Made by a program: the position numbers and the translations under genes
Part shown: in pieces, positions 40,697 through 49,815 of the stretch
Numbering within the stretch: the stretch's first letter is position 1
Layout: every line of letters begins with the position of its first letter
NCBI RefSeq assembly: GCF_038237375.1
Contig: NZ_CP151273.1
Span: 1,612,001 to 1,676,000 of the forward strand
Reading direction: 5' to 3'
Source: Alcaligenes sp. SDU_A2
GTDB lineage: Bacteria > Pseudomonadota > Gammaproteobacteria > Burkholderiales > Burkholderiaceae_B
DNA: 64,000 bases
Notes under the pieces: generated by a model
What the model was told of the DNA's origin: nothing
The model's input: only the letters and a program-made list of their open reading frames with translations
Databases searched by the model: none

Positions 40697-41794
40697 ATGA
40701 GTATCGAAGTTCGTCATCTGGTCAAACGCTTTGGTGCCTTTACGGCGCTGGGTGATGTCACCCTGGATTTTCCGCCGGGCGAGTTGGTGGCGTTGCTCGG
40801 TCCTTCTGGCTGCGGCAAGACGACCTTGCTGCGTATTGTAGCCGGCCTGGAGCATGCCGATCAGGGACAGGTGCTGATCAATGGCAAGGACGTGGCCGCT
40901 GTGGGTACGCGTGAGCGTCAGGTTGGGTTTGTGTTCCAGCATTACGCCTTGTTTCGCCACATGACGGTATTCGAGAATGTGGCGTTCGGCTTGCGCATCA
41001 AACCGCGCAAGCAACGCTTGCCCGATGCGGAAATCCGCCGACGTGTTCACGAACTGCTGGAGCTGGTGCAACTGGACTGGTTGGCCGACCGCTATCCGGC
41101 AGCGTTGTCCGGTGGGCAACGTCAGCGTATTGCCCTGGCGCGCGCGTTGGCGGTGGAGCCCGGCGTGCTATTGCTGGACGAGCCTTTTGGTGCACTTGAT
41201 GCAAAGGTGCGCAAAGAGTTGCGGTCGTGGCTGCGCCGTCTGCACGACGATCTGCATATCAGCACTTTGTTTGTGACGCACGATCAGGAAGAGGCCATTG
41301 AAGTGGCCGACCGCATCGTCGTGCTGAACAAGGGCAAGGTAGAGCAGCAGGGAGCGCCACAAGAGGTATACGATCAGCCAGCCAGTCCTTTTGTGTACGA
41401 ATTTCTGGGTGCGGCCAATCGTTTGCCAGGACGGTTTGCACAGGGGGGGTTTGTGGCCGATCCGCAATTGGGGCAATTTGAATCGGCAAACGCCTTAAAT
41501 GGCCGTCCTGCCGGGCAGGGTGATGCCGTGGGCTATGTGCGTCCGCACGATCTGGATCTGCGGCGCAAGCTCGATGGCCAGGGCATTGCGGTGGCGGTAC
41601 AGCGCATCATCCCTTTGGGAGCGACGGTGCGTGTGGAGCTGGCGTTGAACGATGGTGAAGCTCCGTGGGAAGCCGAGTTCGACCAGCAAAGCTGGTCGCA
41701 ACTGGATCTGCGTCCCGGTGAACGAGTTTTGGCTTTACCGCGCAAGTTCAGTGCTTTTCCTATCCAGGCCAAACCGGACGCCATTGCCGTTTGA
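40697..41794 (+). CDS. cysA: Sulfate ABC transporter ATP-binding protein CysA
   Basis: A 365-residue ATPase with Walker [10 protein letters not shown], signature LSGGQRQR, Walker [12 protein letters not shown] and switch histidine FVTHDQEEA, then the C-terminal TOBE-like domain with [11 protein letters not shown] typical of CysA. It completes the sulfate uptake operon; CysB control under sulfur limitation would be expected, but I could not mark a convincing CysB site. Confidence 0.93.
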   Translation: MSIEVRHLVKRFGAFTALGDVTLDFPPGELVALLGPSGCGKTTLLRIVAGLEHADQGQVLINGKDVAAVGTRERQVGFVFQHYALFRHMTVFENVAFGLRIKPRKQRLPDAEIRRRVHELLELVQLDWLADRYPAALSGGQRQRIALARALAVEPGVLLLDEPFGALDAKVRKELRSWLRRLHDDLHISTLFVTHDQEEAIEVADRIVVLNKGKVEQQGAPQEVYDQPASPFVYEFLGAANRLPGRFAQGGFVADPQLGQFESANALNGRPAGQGDAVGYVRPHDLDLRRKLDGQGIAVAVQRIIPLGATVRVELALNDGEAPWEAEFDQQSWSQLDLRPGERVLALPRKFSAFPIQAKPDAIAV

Positions 41795-41815
41795 ACAGAA
41801 AAGGATGTACAAAAG

Positions 41816-41844
41816 ACCGGGCAGATTGTCTGTCCGGTTTTTTT
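41816..41844 (+). terminator. Intrinsic terminator of the sulfate operon
   Basis: Ten-base stem ACCGGGCAGA / TCTGTCCGGT (one G-U) with a 3-base loop and seven Ts. Confidence 0.9.
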
Positions 41845-41900
41845 GTGGCTGATTGATTTGCCGCGAAAAAAAGACAGAGGGCAGAATTTTACGATTTTAC

Positions 41901-41919
41901 TGTATTGAGAATCGTTCCT
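41901..41919 (+). promoter_or_regulatory. Fur-box-like site upstream of tonB
   Basis: TGTATTGAGAATCGTTCCT, with the TGAGAATC core often seen in Fur sites of this bacterial group; 11 of 19 consensus bases. About 90 bp before the tonB start, as expected for iron control of tonB-exbBD. Confidence 0.5.
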
Positions 41920-42005
41920 ATTTCTGTTAAGATTCGAGTCTTTACTGGGCATCCTGTCCAGTCCCGTCATGGTGTATGCGGGTTGCGGAATGTATAGAAC
42001 GGATT

Positions 42006-42773
42006 ATGACCCGTATTGCTGCTGAAACGAATAATCGTCCGATGTTGGCGTTGAAGGTAACGGGCCTGGCATTGGCGCTGGGTCTGCATGCCGGCGTGTT
42101 CGCCACTTTGCTGTGGTCCGAGCAACCCAAAATGGTCGGTGAACCGGCTCCTATGGACATTATCGGCGTGACGCTGCTGGAGCAGGACGAGGCACCGGTA
42201 CAGGAAGAAGTGGTGACGGCACCACCTGTGCAAGAGGCACCGCCGCCGGAGCCCGAACCCGAACCCGTCGTCGAGCCCGAACCGGAGCCCGAGCCGGTGG
42301 TCGAAAGCCCGCCCGTGCCCGAGCCGCCCAAACCTAAACCAAAGCCTAAACCCAAGCCTAAGCCTAAGCCCGAGAAGCCGGTTGAAACACCGCCGCAGCC
42401 GGTTCAGCCAGCGGTGCCAGCCGCGCCTCCCGGTCCGGCCAGCGATGCGCCGGCGCAGTCTGCTGCTACGGCCCGTTCGACCGATAGCGACAGGCCCAAA
42501 GTGATCGGACGGGTGGATTATCTGGGCCGACGTCCCGTGCCTGTTTACCCACGGGCCTCTGAGCGCCGCCGCGAACAGGGGCGGGTCGTGGTTAGGGTGG
42601 TCATCTCTACCCAGGGAACGGTGCTGGAGGCCAAGGTTCAGAGCTCCTCCGGGTACGAGCGCCTGGACGAATCCGCTCTGAAGGCGGTTCGCACGGCGCG
42701 TTTCAAACCTTATACGGAAAATGGCGTGGCTTATCGAGCCATGGCGGATATTCCTTTCGACTTTGTTTACTAG
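42006..42773 (+). CDS. tonB: TonB energy-transducing protein
   Basis: A 255-residue periplasm-spanning protein that links the proton-motive force to outer-membrane receptors. One N-terminal span (VTGLALALGLHAGVFATLLW), a long proline-rich rod of Glu-Pro then Lys-Pro repeats (residues 80-125), and a C-terminal TonB domain (PVYPRASERRREQGRVVVRV, then SSGYERLDESALKAVRTARF). An in-frame ATG 30 bases earlier is also possible. It heads the tonB-exbB-exbD operon. Confidence 0.93.
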   Translation: MTRIAAETNNRPMLALKVTGLALALGLHAGVFATLLWSEQPKMVGEPAPMDIIGVTLLEQDEAPVQEEVVTAPPVQEAPPPEPEPEPVVEPEPEPEPVVESPPVPEPPKPKPKPKPKPKPKPEKPVETPPQPVQPAVPAAPPGPASDAPAQSAATARSTDSDRPKVIGRVDYLGRRPVPVYPRASERRREQGRVVVRVVISTQGTVLEAKVQSSSGYERLDESALKAVRTARFKPYTENGVAYRAMADIPFDFVY

Positions 42774-42782
42774 GATATTTCA

Positions 42783-43643
42783 ATGATGCAGGAAATACTT
42801 CAAAGCGCATGGGTAGGCCTGGCACAGGTCGCCGGGCCCGTCGCCGGTCAGGCCGCGGCCACGGGAGCCGCTGCGGCTCAGGAAGCCACTGGCGTGTTGC
42901 ACTTCATTCAGCAAAGCGACGCGGTCGGCAAGTCATTGTTCGTGATTCTGGCGTTGATGTCGGTGGCCAGTTGGTATCTGATCATCGTCAAAGGGTTTTT
43001 GTCGTTCCGTCTGAAGCGCCGTTCGCAAAGTTTTATGCGCGATTTCTGGTCGGCCAGTTCCTTGGAACAGGTCGAGAACGAAATTGCGACACATGGCGCG
43101 CGTGAACCGTTTGCGCATCTGGCTAGCCACGCTATTCATGCCCAGAAGCATCACACCAAATATGGTGCCGTGCGTCTGGAGGAAAAAGGCTCTACGGATG
43201 CGTTTGTGTCGCGCATCATGCGTAAAGTCATCGACGAGGAAACCGCGCGTCTGGAAAACGGCCTGACCTTGTTAGCGTCGGTGGGGTCCACGGCACCTTT
43301 TGTCGGCCTGTTCGGCACCGTCTGGGGCGTCTATCATGCCCTGATCAATATCGGCCTGTCCGATGGCGTCACCCTGAACAAGATCGCCGGTCCCGTGGGC
43401 GAAGCACTGGTCATGACGGGTCTGGGGCTGGCCGTGGCCATTCCCGCCGTGCTGGCATATAACGCCTTTGTGCGCACGAACCGTGTTTATCTGGCCCAGC
43501 TGGACGCCTTTGCCCATGACCTGTTTACCTTCCTGACGACGGGCCAGCAGGTGCAGGAAACCCAACCCGTGCTGCGTCGCGTGCCCTCCTCGGGCGGCGG
43601 TTCGGCTTCGTCCTCGGCGGCTGCCGCCAAGCGGGAGCACTGA
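42783..43643 (+). CDS. exbB: ExbB, MotA/TolQ/ExbB proton channel protein
   Basis: A 286-residue inner-membrane protein. It has three spans: VGKSLFVILALMSVASWYLI, then LASVGSTAPFVGLFGTVWGV and VGEALVMTGLGLAVAIPAVLAYN, the latter two being the conserved ExbB/TolQ pair. An alanine/glycine-rich N-terminus precedes the first span. It lies 9 bases after tonB and 2 bases before exbD; TonB pairing (not Tol-Pal) follows from this. Confidence 0.92.
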   Translation: MMQEILQSAWVGLAQVAGPVAGQAAATGAAAAQEATGVLHFIQQSDAVGKSLFVILALMSVASWYLIIVKGFLSFRLKRRSQSFMRDFWSASSLEQVENEIATHGAREPFAHLASHAIHAQKHHTKYGAVRLEEKGSTDAFVSRIMRKVIDEETARLENGLTLLASVGSTAPFVGLFGTVWGVYHALINIGLSDGVTLNKIAGPVGEALVMTGLGLAVAIPAVLAYNAFVRTNRVYLAQLDAFAHDLFTFLTTGQQVQETQPVLRRVPSSGGGSASSSAAAAKREH

Positions 43644-43645
43644 TC

Positions 43646-44140
43646 ATGGCCTTTGGCAGCTTCGACAACCGCAATTCGGGCTCGGCTCTGTCCGAAATCA
43701 ATATGGTGCCGCTGATCGATGTGATGCTGGTGCTGCTGGTGATTTTTTTGATTACCGCACCGTTGCTGTCGCACTCCATCAAGATTCAGCTTCCTCAGGC
43801 TAGTTCCGAGCCTATCCAGCAGGACCCTAAGTCGGTGGATCTGGCCATTGATGCCGACGGTCAGGTGTTTATTAACGAGCAACCGGTGGATCTGGACGAC
43901 CTGACTTCGGTATTGGCTCCCTATGCCAAGGAGCAGCCCCAACCCGAGCTGCGTATCCGTGCCGACACCGACACGCGTTACGAAGTGCTGGCGCAAGTCA
44001 TGAGCCGCTCCAAGGCATCGGGCCTGACCCGTTTGGGCTTTGTGACCCGTCCGGCCCCCACCCAGTCCGCCGCTGGTGGCGTTGCGCCGGCCGCACCCGG
44101 ATCGGTTCAGGCTGGCTCGGCTGCCGCCGCTCATCCCTAG
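43646..44140 (+). CDS. exbD: ExbD, biopolymer transport protein
   Basis: A 164-residue single-span protein. SALSEINMVPLIDVMLVLLVIFLITAP includes the conserved proton-relay aspartate (PLIDVMLV). The periplasmic domain follows, and the last 25 residues are an alanine/glycine/proline-rich tail. With ExbB it powers TonB. Confidence 0.92.
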   Translation: MAFGSFDNRNSGSALSEINMVPLIDVMLVLLVIFLITAPLLSHSIKIQLPQASSEPIQQDPKSVDLAIDADGQVFINEQPVDLDDLTSVLAPYAKEQPQPELRIRADTDTRYEVLAQVMSRSKASGLTRLGFVTRPAPTQSAAGGVAPAAPGSVQAGSAAAAHP

Positions 44141-44218
44141 GCTCTGTTGCATTTTTTTCTCGGCCCGTCGCGTTGTTGCAGCAGCGCGGCGGGCCGATTT
44201 CGTAATAAAATCCTTCGT

Positions 44219-44893
44219 ATGCGAGTACTTGTCATCGAAGACGACGCCACACTGGGCGCCGCATTGCAAGAGTACCTGAGCGACCAAGGCTATGCCGTTG
44301 ATTGGTTGCAGGAGGGCGAGAGCGCGCTCAAAGAGCTCGTCGCCCAGGTCTACGACCTGCTCTTGCTGGACCTGAATCTGCCCGGCATCAGCGGGCTGGA
44401 CGTGTTGCGTCGTCTGCGCCAGCAAGGCAACGCTGTTCCTGTGCTGATCCTGACCGCGCGCGACGGCGTGGACGACAGGGTGTTGGGCCTGGACGCCGGA
44501 GCCGATGATTACCTGATCAAACCGTTTGACTTGTCTGAACTGGCGGCGCGGGTACGGGCGTTTGGCCGTCGCCGCAGCGGTCAGGCACAACCTATTATCG
44601 AGGTGGGCCCGCTCAGTTTTGATACGGTGGGGCGCGAATTGCGTTGTGCTGGCCAGCGGGTCAACTTGTCGGTGCGCGAGCTGTCTGTGCTGGAAATGCT
44701 GATGATGCGGCCGGGGCGTGTGGTGACCAAGCAGCAGATCGTGAACTCGCTGTCCGCCTGGGATGCCGATTTCAGCGATAATGCGGTCGAAGTCTATGTG
44801 TACCGGCTGCGCAAGCGGCTCGAAGGCACCGGCGCTGTTATTCAGACTGTGCGTGGTTTTGGCTATTTGCTCGATGTGGAGAGCGCGGCCTGA
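44219..44893 (+). CDS. OmpR-family response regulator
   Basis: A 224-residue two-component regulator. The receiver domain has acidic pocket IEDD, phospho-acceptor D51 in LLLLDLNLPG and lysine in DDYLIKPFDLSEL. The winged-helix DNA-binding domain ends VEVYVYRLRKRLEG...IQTVRGFGYLL. The family fits QseB/PmrA/TctD. A kinase gene follows after 45 bases. Target genes are unknown; kup downstream is in the same direction. Confidence 0.9.
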   Translation: MRVLVIEDDATLGAALQEYLSDQGYAVDWLQEGESALKELVAQVYDLLLLDLNLPGISGLDVLRRLRQQGNAVPVLILTARDGVDDRVLGLDAGADDYLIKPFDLSELAARVRAFGRRRSGQAQPIIEVGPLSFDTVGRELRCAGQRVNLSVRELSVLEMLMMRPGRVVTKQQIVNSLSAWDADFSDNAVEVYVYRLRKRLEGTGAVIQTVRGFGYLLDVESAA

Positions 44894-44938
44894 TCATGCC
44901 CGGGGCCGTTTTCAGTCGTCAGACCCCATAGGTCCCTC

Positions 44939-46078
44939 ATGCCCGATCCCTTTGTTTCCAGTACCGTGCGCCCGTCTTTCTGGCGGCGAGCTTTGCTGCG
45001 TTTTCCAGCTTCGGGCTCCTTGGCCCGCAAGCTGATGTGGCGCTTGTTTCCGCCGATTTCCATTCTGGTCGTCCTGGATCTGAGCGTGACCTGGATACTG
45101 ACCCGGCGCATGAGCCTGGAAGATTGGCTGCTGCGCGATATTTTCTGGACCATGGTGTTGAGCCAGTTGTTGCTGGTCGGGCTGATTGCCTGGGTGCTGT
45201 TATCGGGCATACGTTCGGGTCTGGCATCCATCCACGATTTGTCGGGGCAGATTCGGCAGCGCTCCGACGAAAATTTCGAGCAATTGGACGTGCGGGGCTT
45301 GCCGGCCGAAGTGGTGCCGCTGGTCGAGCATTTCAATGAATTGCTGGAGCGTTTGGGCGATACGCTGCAGGCCCAGAAGCGCTTTATCGGTCATGCGGCG
45401 CACCAGTTGCGTACCCCGCTTAGCGGCTTGCGTCTGGAGTCCGAACTGATGCTGGCCAAGCCCTTGCCCGACGAGATACGGCAACGCGCCGAGCGCATCA
45501 AAAATGTATCGGACCGCATGATACGCATGGGGCAGCAGCTGATGGTGCTGGCCCGGGCCGATTCCACCGTCAATATCAAAGACAGCTTTACCCGTCTGGA
45601 TTTGTGCGAATGGGCTCGGGAAGAAGGGGGCGACTGGTTCTTGCGGGCGCGCCAGCATGGGGTGGAAATTCATTTGCTGGCACCGGAGCAGCCGGTGTGG
45701 ATCGATGCCGAGCCGGTGCTGTTGCGCGAATTGCTGGCTAATTTGATGGATAATGCCTTGCGCTATGGACAGGGCACGGACCGGATTGTCCTGCGTGTTT
45801 CCAGCAACCCGCCTTCCTTCTCGGTCGAAGATCATGGGCCGGGCATTGCGCAGGCGGACGGCCAGCGTGTGTTCGAGGCCTTTTACCGTTCGCCGGGCAG
45901 TCAGGCCGAGGGCTCGGGACTAGGGCTGGCGATTGTGCAGGAAATCGCCCGAGCCCACGGGGCATGGTGGAGTTTGCTCAGCCGGCCGGATTTTCCTGGC
46001 ACGCGCATTACGATTGTATTTCCCGGTCCGCGTATCGGCGCCAGGCTGACGCGGACTGAAACCCAAAGTGGACATTAA
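44939..46078 (+). CDS. Sensor histidine kinase
   Basis: A 379-residue membrane kinase partner of the preceding regulator. Two spans (about residues 37-55 and 70-92) enclose only some 15 periplasmic residues, so it probably senses within or next to the membrane. Phospho-acceptor H155 is in FIGHAAHQLRTPL; N-box LLANLMDNALRYG, G1 VEDHGPGI and G2 GSGLGLAIV are intact. The layout resembles TctE/QseC without their large sensor domain. Confidence 0.9.
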   Translation: MPDPFVSSTVRPSFWRRALLRFPASGSLARKLMWRLFPPISILVVLDLSVTWILTRRMSLEDWLLRDIFWTMVLSQLLLVGLIAWVLLSGIRSGLASIHDLSGQIRQRSDENFEQLDVRGLPAEVVPLVEHFNELLERLGDTLQAQKRFIGHAAHQLRTPLSGLRLESELMLAKPLPDEIRQRAERIKNVSDRMIRMGQQLMVLARADSTVNIKDSFTRLDLCEWAREEGGDWFLRARQHGVEIHLLAPEQPVWIDAEPVLLRELLANLMDNALRYGQGTDRIVLRVSSNPPSFSVEDHGPGIAQADGQRVFEAFYRSPGSQAEGSGLGLAIVQEIARAHGAWWSLLSRPDFPGTRITIVFPGPRIGARLTRTETQSGH

Positions 46079-46079
46079 G

Positions 46080-47969
46080 ATGGCGGATACTTCGACGGCC
46101 CATCCCAAGAACGGAGCGCGGGCAGCGGTGATGGTAGGGGCCTTGGGCGTTGTGTATGGCGATATAGGCACCAGCCCGCTGTACGCCATGAAGGTGGCCT
46201 TGAGCGCCTATGCCCAACCTGGAGCCGAACAGGTCTATGGCGTGCTGTCCTTGCTGTTCTGGTTGCTGACTCTGGTTGTCACGATCAAGTATGTGACGAT
46301 TGTGCTGCGCCTGGACAACAAAGGCGAAGGCGGCACATTGGCCTTGATGGAGCTGGCTGCCAGAGGCATGCAGGGGCGGCGTCGCTGGCTCATCATGGTG
46401 CTGGGCTTGATCGGTGCGTCGTTGTTCTATGGGGACAGCATCATCACGCCGGCGATTTCGGTGCTGTCGGCCATTGAAGGCATAGGCATGATCTCCCACG
46501 TGCTCGATCCCTGGGTCGTGCCGCTGGCGGTGGTCGTTCTGGTGGCCTTGTTTTTGATTCAGTCTCACGGCACAGGCACGATGGGCAAATTGTTCGGCCC
46601 TATCATGCTGCTTTGGTTTTTGGTGCTGGGCGGCCTGGGACTGTGGCGTGTCATCCAGCACCCGCAAGTGCTGACGGCGCTGGACCCGCGCTGGGCCTTG
46701 GCGTTTGTGGCGCATGCGCCGTGGGAAACCTTTTTGCTGTTGGGGGCGCTGGTGCTGGCCCTGACCGGGGCCGAAGCCCTGTATGCCGATATGGGACATT
46801 ATGGTCGCCCGGCGATCCGGCGTGCCTGGTTTCTGATTGTCATGCCGTGTCTGGTGCTGTGCTATTTTGGCCAGGGTGCCTTGCTGATTGCAGATCCCAG
46901 TGCGATCCGTAATCCTTTCTTCTTGCTGGCCCCATCCTGGGCCTTGGTGCCTATGGTGCTGCTGGCGACGGTTGCTACTGTGATTGCCTCGCAGTCCGTG
47001 ATTTCCGGGGCTTTTTCTGTGACGCGTCAGGCCGTGCAGCTGGGGTTCTGGCCGCGCATGGTGATCCAGCACACCTCGGCGCGGGAAGAAGGGCAGATCT
47101 ATATGCCGCGCGTCAATCTGTTGCTGTTTCTGGCCGTGATGGTGCTGGTCATCAGTTTCGGCTCCTCGGATCGGCTGGCGCATGCCTACGGTTTTGCCGT
47201 TACCGGCACGATGCTGATGACCAGTCTGCTGGCCGTGGCACTTTTGCCGCGCGGCTCGACGGGACTGAAGCGTTGGGGCTGGTTCGTACTGCTCAGTTTT
47301 TTCCTGCTGCTCGATGTGCTTTTGTTTTCGGCCAATGCGCTCAAGTTGCTCGATGGCGGTTGGCTGCCGCTGCTGGTCGGTCTGTGCTTGCTGACACTGA
47401 TGATGACCTGGAAGCAGGGTCGCCAGGCGATTCACGATTCTTTGATCGAGAACCAGCAGTCGCTCAAGGAGTTTGTATTAGGCCTGGAAGCCTATCCGCC
47501 GACGCGCGTGCCAGGCACGGCGGTGTTCATGAGCATGCTGGTCGATACCGTGCCGCCTGCCTTGTTACATAACCTGAAACATAACAAGGTGCTGCACGAG
47601 CAAGTGCTGTTCCTGACGGTGCAGAGCGCCGATGTGCCGTATGTTCCGTTTGATGAGCGCTTTCAGATCAACCGTTTGAGTCGCAGCAGTTGGCAGGCCG
47701 TGGCGACCTGGGGGTTCAAGCAAGAGCCCAATGTGCCGCAGTTGCTGGAACAGATCGCTCAGGCGCACCCGGAGTTGAACCTGGAGCCGATGGCGACCTC
47801 GTATTTCCTGTCGCGCCAGACCGTCATGATTCAGTCCCGTAAGCCCTGGTACATGGGCTGGCGTCGGCGTCTGTTCGCTTTCATGGCGCGAAATGCCAGC
47901 CGCAGCACCCGCTTTTTCAAGATTCCGCCCAATCGAGTGGTCGAGATGGGCATGCAAATGGAGTTATAG
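46080..47969 (+). CDS. kup: Low-affinity potassium transporter Kup
   Basis: A 629-residue K+ uptake protein with twelve or so spans and the signature GALGVVYGDIGTSPLYAMK. Further marks: FYGDSIITPAISVLSAIEG and LTGAEALYADMGHYGR. The last 180 residues are cytoplasmic, ending ...FFKIPPNRVVEMGMQMEL as usual for Kup. It starts one base after the kinase stop. Confidence 0.95.
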   Translation: MADTSTAHPKNGARAAVMVGALGVVYGDIGTSPLYAMKVALSAYAQPGAEQVYGVLSLLFWLLTLVVTIKYVTIVLRLDNKGEGGTLALMELAARGMQGRRRWLIMVLGLIGASLFYGDSIITPAISVLSAIEGIGMISHVLDPWVVPLAVVVLVALFLIQSHGTGTMGKLFGPIMLLWFLVLGGLGLWRVIQHPQVLTALDPRWALAFVAHAPWETFLLLGALVLALTGAEALYADMGHYGRPAIRRAWFLIVMPCLVLCYFGQGALLIADPSAIRNPFFLLAPSWALVPMVLLATVATVIASQSVISGAFSVTRQAVQLGFWPRMVIQHTSAREEGQIYMPRVNLLLFLAVMVLVISFGSSDRLAHAYGFAVTGTMLMTSLLAVALLPRGSTGLKRWGWFVLLSFFLLLDVLLFSANALKLLDGGWLPLLVGLCLLTLMMTWKQGRQAIHDSLIENQQSLKEFVLGLEAYPPTRVPGTAVFMSMLVDTVPPALLHNLKHNKVLHEQVLFLTVQSADVPYVPFDERFQINRLSRSSWQAVATWGFKQEPNVPQLLEQIAQAHPELNLEPMATSYFLSRQTVMIQSRKPWYMGWRRRLFAFMARNASRSTRFFKIPPNRVVEMGMQMEL

Positions 47970-48007
47970 CTGGAAGCGGCAATCGCTGCGGTGGGTGCTG
48001 ACCCATG

Positions 48008-48040
48008 AACAAGGCCTCCTGACGTGGAGGCCTTGTTGTT
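48008..48040 (+). terminator. Terminator after kup
   Basis: Perfect 12-bp stem AACAAGGCCTCC / GGAGGCCTTGTT with a 6-base loop; only a short T-tract. Confidence 0.75.
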
Positions 48041-48061
48041 AGGTTCTATGATGGTTGCGGC

Positions 48062-48442
48062 TTACTGTGGCACGACTGTGGTGGTTTCACGCAAAATGCC
48101 GCCGCCTTCCACGCTGCCGCGTATGGTTGTGTCCTGGCCGGCGACCGACTTCAGGCATTCCTGTTGACGCTCGGCAGGCAGGCGATGGCAGCGGGCCTGA
48201 CGGTTGGCGTCCAGATTGGCGTTGGGTGTACCCAGCTTGTTCTGGCGCTCGGCCTGCAGCGCGGCACCGGCTTCGCGGCGGCAAGTGGTGCGTTGTTCGC
48301 CTGTAAATTGCTGGCAGCGCTGGATGCTTTCCTGGTATTGGGTCTGGGCGCTTTGCGCCCACGCGTGGGGAGAAAGCATGCTCAGTCCAAGCAGGCTGAT
48401 ACCGATCCATTGGGGGGCGGAGAGCAATTTTCGTGGATTCAT
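48062..48442 (-). CDS. Small exported protein of unknown function
   Basis: A 126-residue protein with signal peptide (WIGISLLGLSMLSPHAWA, cut before QSAQTQ). The mature part is short, charged and glutamine/arginine-rich, with four cysteines spaced as two pairs (RCQQFTGEQRTTC and RCHRLPAERQQEC), suggesting two disulfides. No known family recognised. The ATG at 48442 has AAGGAG eight bases upstream; a TTG one codon earlier is less likely. Its leader contains a large hairpin (48471-48520). Confidence 0.6.
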   Translation of the reverse strand: MNPRKLLSAPQWIGISLLGLSMLSPHAWAQSAQTQYQESIQRCQQFTGEQRTTCRREAGAALQAERQNKLGTPNANLDANRQARCHRLPAERQQECLKSVAGQDTTIRGSVEGGGILRETTTVVPQ

Positions 48443-48470
48443 CAATCTAACTCCTTTGCAAGGTTAGGGA

Positions 48471-48532
48471 ATCGCACGGCCCCAGGGCAGGTGAGCAAGC
48501 CACCTTGGGCCGTGCGGAGCGTAAAACGCTCC
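48471..48532 (-). other. Structured leader upstream of the small exported protein
   Basis: Two adjacent hairpins: a long one with 14-base arms (CGCACGGCCCCAGG / CCTTGGGCCGTGCG, one mismatch, inner loop about 20 bases) and GGAGCG-TAAAA-CGCTCC. They lie between the antiporter operon end and the 48442 gene. Could be a terminator pair or a 5-prime leader structure; I recognise no known riboswitch. Confidence 0.45.
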
Positions 48533-48644
48533 TGATCCAGATGATGCCGCCTGTCAGGCATGAACCCGGCAGGCAGGCTCGACCTTCAGTATAAGCGCCC
48601 TTGTTGTAACCGGGTGCAAGGGAAGTTGTCCAATGAGCAGGCGG

Positions 48645-49055
48645 TTAGTCCTGCTTGGGCTTGTCGTCGTCCGTAGCCTTGCCCGGCGGGGCCTTGCATG
48701 GCACGCTCATGTAACCAGGCTCGTCCGGGGCATAGTCGGCCATGCGCTGGCGCAGTTCTCGTTTGATGGCTGCACGCATCAGCAAGATGGCGGTAACCGG
48801 CGAGGTAATGACCAGCAGCAGTGTGATGATGATGGGGTGCAGGATAGGGCGACTGAGCAAGTAGCTGGAGCTGATGGCAACCGCCAGAATCATAAAGAAC
48901 ACGCCCAGTGTATTGGCCATGGTGGGGGCGTGGATGCGCGAGTAAAAGTGCTTCAGGCGTAGCAGCCCGGCCGATCCTATCAGCGAGACGATGCCGCTTA
49001 ATACCAACAATAGGGCGACCGGGACGGCCAGCCACCAGGGCAGCAAGGTCGTCAT
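48645..49055 (-). CDS. mnhG: Mrp-type cation/proton antiporter subunit G
   Basis: A 136-residue membrane protein with three spans and the MnhG/PhaG pattern IGSAGLLRLKHFYSRIHAPTMANTLGV. A charged C-terminal tail follows. Last gene of the antiporter operon; its start overlaps mnhF by 4 bases. Confidence 0.9.
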   Translation of the reverse strand: MTTLLPWWLAVPVALLLVLSGIVSLIGSAGLLRLKHFYSRIHAPTMANTLGVFFMILAVAISSSYLLSRPILHPIIITLLLVITSPVTAILLMRAAIKRELRQRMADYAPDEPGYMSVPCKAPPGKATDDDKPKQD

Positions 49056-49333
49056 GGCTCGATGACCTCCGCGCGCAGCAGGAACTTGGCCATGGCGGCC
49101 GAGCCGACAAAGCCGAACAGGGCGATCAGCAAAGCGATATCAAAGTACAGGCTGGAGTCAAACCGTATGCCCAGGGCCAACAGGGCGAGCATGCCGTTGA
49201 TGTACATGGTGTCCAGTGCCAGGACCCGGTCCGCGGCGGACGGGCCTTTGAGCAGGCGCACGACCGAGCAACACATGCCCAGCACAAAGCAGCCCAGGGC
49301 AAACTGGCAAGCCCAGTAGACGATGTCTATCAT
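49052..49333 (-). CDS. mnhF: Mrp-type cation/proton antiporter subunit F
   Basis: A 93-residue, three-span protein with LKGPSAADRVLALDTMYING, the conserved MnhF/PhaF motif. Overlaps mnhE and mnhG by 4 bases each. Confidence 0.9.
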   Translation of the reverse strand: MIDIVYWACQFALGCFVLGMCCSVVRLLKGPSAADRVLALDTMYINGMLALLALGIRFDSSLYFDIALLIALFGFVGSAAMAKFLLRAEVIEP

Positions 49334-49815
49334 TGGAAAATCTCCAGCAGCGGCGACTCGTAGCGCTTCTGAATGGTGTCGAGCCAGACCTGTTCGTCCT
49401 GAAGATCCAGGATATGCAGGGTCAAGGTATTGCTGTCCTGATCAAAGCCCGACCAGACCGTGCCAGGCGTGTAGGTGATGATGCAGGCCAGCGCCGCCAG
49501 ACCGTGCGGGTCCGTCATGCGCAGGGGAATGCGCAGAAAACCCGGCTGTGGGGCATGCGCTCCTTTGAGCACGATACGCCCAACGGCAATATTGGACAGG
49601 ATGATGTCCCAGGCGACCTGAGCGATCAGCTTCAGGGCCAGAAAGGGGCGACGTATGCTGGCTTTGACGGGCCGAAACGGGATGGCCGCCAAGCTAAGCC
49701 AGATAGCCAAAAACACCCCCAGCACGACGTAGCCGGCCGACAGGGAATCGTTCAGCAGCAGCCAGATCACCAGCAGCAATAAGGGCAGAAACAGGTGCTT
49801 GGTGGACCGCTTCAT
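49330..49815 (-). CDS. mnhE: Mrp-type cation/proton antiporter subunit E
   Basis: A 161-residue protein with two N-terminal spans and the MnhE/PhaE domain (LIAQVAWDIILSNIAVGRIVL, then PGTVWSGFDQDSNTLTLHILD). ATG at 49815 overlaps the mnhD stop by 4 bases; the longer open frame upstream is inside mnhD. Confidence 0.9.
   Translation of the reverse strand: MKRSTKHLFLPLLLLVIWLLLNDSLSAGYVVLGVFLAIWLSLAAIPFRPVKASIRRPFLALKLIAQVAWDIILSNIAVGRIVLKGAHAPQPGFLRIPLRMTDPHGLAALACIITYTPGTVWSGFDQDSNTLTLHILDLQDEQVWLDTIQKRYESPLLEIFQ

Noticed and set aside
42240-42370. Short tandem repeats as a contingency locus
   Set aside because: These are the Glu-Pro and Lys-Pro codons of the TonB rod, expected for the family, and not a pure nucleotide repeat.
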